64,000 nucleotides of DNA, taken from Undaria pinnatifida (lineage: Eukaryota; Sar; Phaeophyceae; Laminariales; Alariaceae). Location of the stretch: positions 7,901,103 to 7,965,102 of the forward strand of contig JABAKD010000024.1 of assembly GCA_012845835.1 (NCBI GenBank), written 5' to 3'. The translations under genes were made by a program, and so were the position numbers. Each line of letters opens with the position of its first letter. The first letter of the stretch is position 1. This document shows, one piece after another, positions 62,401-64,000 of this stretch. The notes beneath the pieces were generated by a model. The model was not told the DNA's origin and searched no databases. It saw only the letters and a list, made by a program, of their open reading frames with translations.

Positions 62401-64000
62401 GCGGCAAACGTCATCGCAGATTTCACGTCTCCTCCAATGCTACGAACAGTATTAGTTGAAATAGCTGTTCAAGGCTTACTGGGAAAACCGGTACCAGAGG
62501 TCGCGGAACTAGAAAGCCTTTGAGGTGACAAGAGCGGTCACGAGATCGCAGGCAAAGGCCACTTCCCAGGAACCGGAGGTTGTCTGGGAGGCAGACTTGG
62601 CAAGATTCGGAAAGAACTCCAGGAAGCGGGAAACCGAGGATCAGGAGGTGGCGAATATGTGATGGATGATAACGGCCTCTTGTGGATGGCACCTCGGGGA
62701 AAGATCCCACGACTTGCAGTTCCCCGATCTCTCTTTCCAGGGATTATGGCGCTGGCGCACAGCACCTATGGGCATCCGGGGACGGCGAACTACAGCCTTG
62801 ATTAGTCATCGGTACTGCTGGCCCACCCTCATCAAGGACGTTAGAGACTACGTCCTCTCGTGTGGGTGCAGACGTCGCAAGCGGTCAGCGAGTCAACGGG
62901 TTGCCATGCTACCGTCGAGGTTTCTACGACCCGGAGAAGTACTCGAAGTCGACATCCAGGACATGGGGGTGAAGTCAGACGCAGGCAGCAAAGTTCTACT
63001 GGTAGCAGTTGACAAAGCCAGCAAGTTCTTGTTCGCCTTTCCACTCCCTACGAAAGAAGCAATCGGAGTAGCGAGGAAACTGCTCGAAGTGATGCTTACT
63101 TTTGGGCTACCGCTGCATGTTCGCAGTGATCCGGGATCCGAGTTCACGGCAGAGGTGATGCAACACTTATGTAAGTGGTTGAACGTGACCATCGCCTATG
63201 GGCCTGCCGATCATCCACGTGCACAGGGGACGGTGGAGAGATTGGGGGGGTGGCTACACGAAGCACTAGGAGAACTGTGCAAGACCTGGCCTCGCAGATG
63301 GGACGAATACGTACAACCGGCACTGTGGATCCATCGTACCACGCCGGACCTGCGCTTGCCGGGGAAGCCAACTCCCTTCCGTCTTTTCTTCGGTCGTGAT
63401 GCACGCACGCAACTTGATGCTACGCACCCCGAGATAGATGGTGGTGATTTCAGAGGCGGGATGCACAGTTACGTGGCCGACAAACGTCAAGCGTACAAGG
63501 AGGTACGGGATGTACGGATGGCTCTATCGAAAAGACATGAAGACAGGCAGAAAAGTCGTGAGAGTCGAAATGCTGAAATTGGTCGGACCTCGGTAGGAAC
63601 CCGTGTTGTTGTCGGAGATAAGGTGCTGGTGAAGGAGGCGGAGTCTGTGATCGCAAGGGAAGGGATACATCATAAACTAGCCCACGAGCACTGGACCGGA
63701 TTTTGGGAGGTGACTGAAGTTGTCTTGCCAGGACTCAGCTACATCGTCACGATGAATGGGCGAGGGATTCGCCGATGACGGGCGTCAGCATCGAATATCA
63801 AGATGTTCCACTTACGTCCGGACGACCTCCGTCACGACTTCGAAAACGAATTTGCTCACCTGGCATGGGGATTTGACCTCGGACTGGCGGAGCCGTCGAT
63901 TGTAGCGTCGCCTATGTATACCCTAATAGACAGAAAGGCTGTGATGGGTCAAGGCAACGCTTGGAAGTGGCGATACAAGAGACGATTCGTGGGTCGTGGG

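Larger units (their letters stand above)
58860..64000 (+). mobile_element. Fossil Ty3/Gypsy-type LTR retrotransposon, runs past the right edge
   Basis: Parts in order: a Gly/Gln/Pro-rich gag-like region (about 58.9-59.5 kb), aspartic protease (about 59.5-59.95), reverse transcriptase (about 60.6-61.5; FSSIDLASGFLQLEI, then NWLDDIAIPS), RNase H (about 61.6-62.1; STDASEIGAGAVL), integrase (about 62.7-63.8; an HHCC-like head, WKWLNVT region and DDE core) and a C-terminal stretch with HLRPDDLR. The protease, RT, RNase H, integrase order is that of Ty3/Gypsy. Coding capacity is still readable but broken in roughly half a dozen places, so it is a decayed but not ancient copy. No LTR is seen on the left, and the right LTR would lie outside the window. 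Confidence 0.85.

Overview
This is a eukaryotic nuclear window, most likely from a brown alga (Phaeophyceae). The main evidence is one intron-rich gene for a NOD-like receptor: a TIR domain, an NB-ARC ATPase and then TPR units, each TPR on its own 126-bp exon in phase 0. That exon layout is established for the NB-ARC-TPR receptors of Ectocarpus and relatives. The rest fits too: mixed GC content, many CTG/CAG microsatellites, Ty3-type retrotransposon fossils and small DNA transposons. The species call is inference. No rRNA, tRNA, CRISPR or prokaryote-style operon is visible.

Layout: 0-9.7 kb is repeat-rich intergenic DNA with dispersed repeats, short tandem arrays and only weak coding candidates. 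9.9-28.0 kb holds the receptor gene on the + strand. I can trace 19 coding exons with compatible phases: TIR (9,933), four NB-ARC exons (12,054-14,865), eight TPR exons (15,253-19,801), a second TPR module resembling co-chaperone TPR clamps (20,095-21,114), a Pro/Thr/Ala-rich linker (22,464), a short basic-to-acidic exon (23,152) and a last exon ending in a clear ubiquitin-interacting motif (27,813-27,977). The predicted product is about 1,287 residues. Its introns carry a 323-bp direct-repeat pair, a fold-back element and a hAT-like element with a perfect 8-bp target duplication.

28.0-31.4 kb is a minus-strand LTR retrotransposon remnant whose LTR begins only 66 bp after the receptor stop codon. 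31-35 kb is repetitive and ends in a broken reverse-transcriptase remnant. 35.3-39.3 kb holds two nearly identical 1,368-bp hAT-like elements in opposite orientation; their 8-bp flanks are swapped, which shows that the DNA between them was inverted by recombination between the copies. 39.3-54.1 kb is tandem and dispersed repeats with coding-like remnants, including a repeat family present at 45, 52 and 53 kb. 54-58.6 kb is mostly AT-rich and gene-poor. 58.9 kb to the right edge is a decayed Ty3/Gypsy-type element (gag-like, protease, RT, RNase H and integrase parts) that runs out of the window.

The gene of interest links a probable NAD-cleaving TIR signalling domain, a STAND-type nucleotide switch, an exon-shufflable TPR sensor and a ubiquitin-binding tail. 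The UIM and TPR-clamp tail is the most novel point. The main doubt is whether 20,095-27,977 belongs to the same transcript as the receptor.
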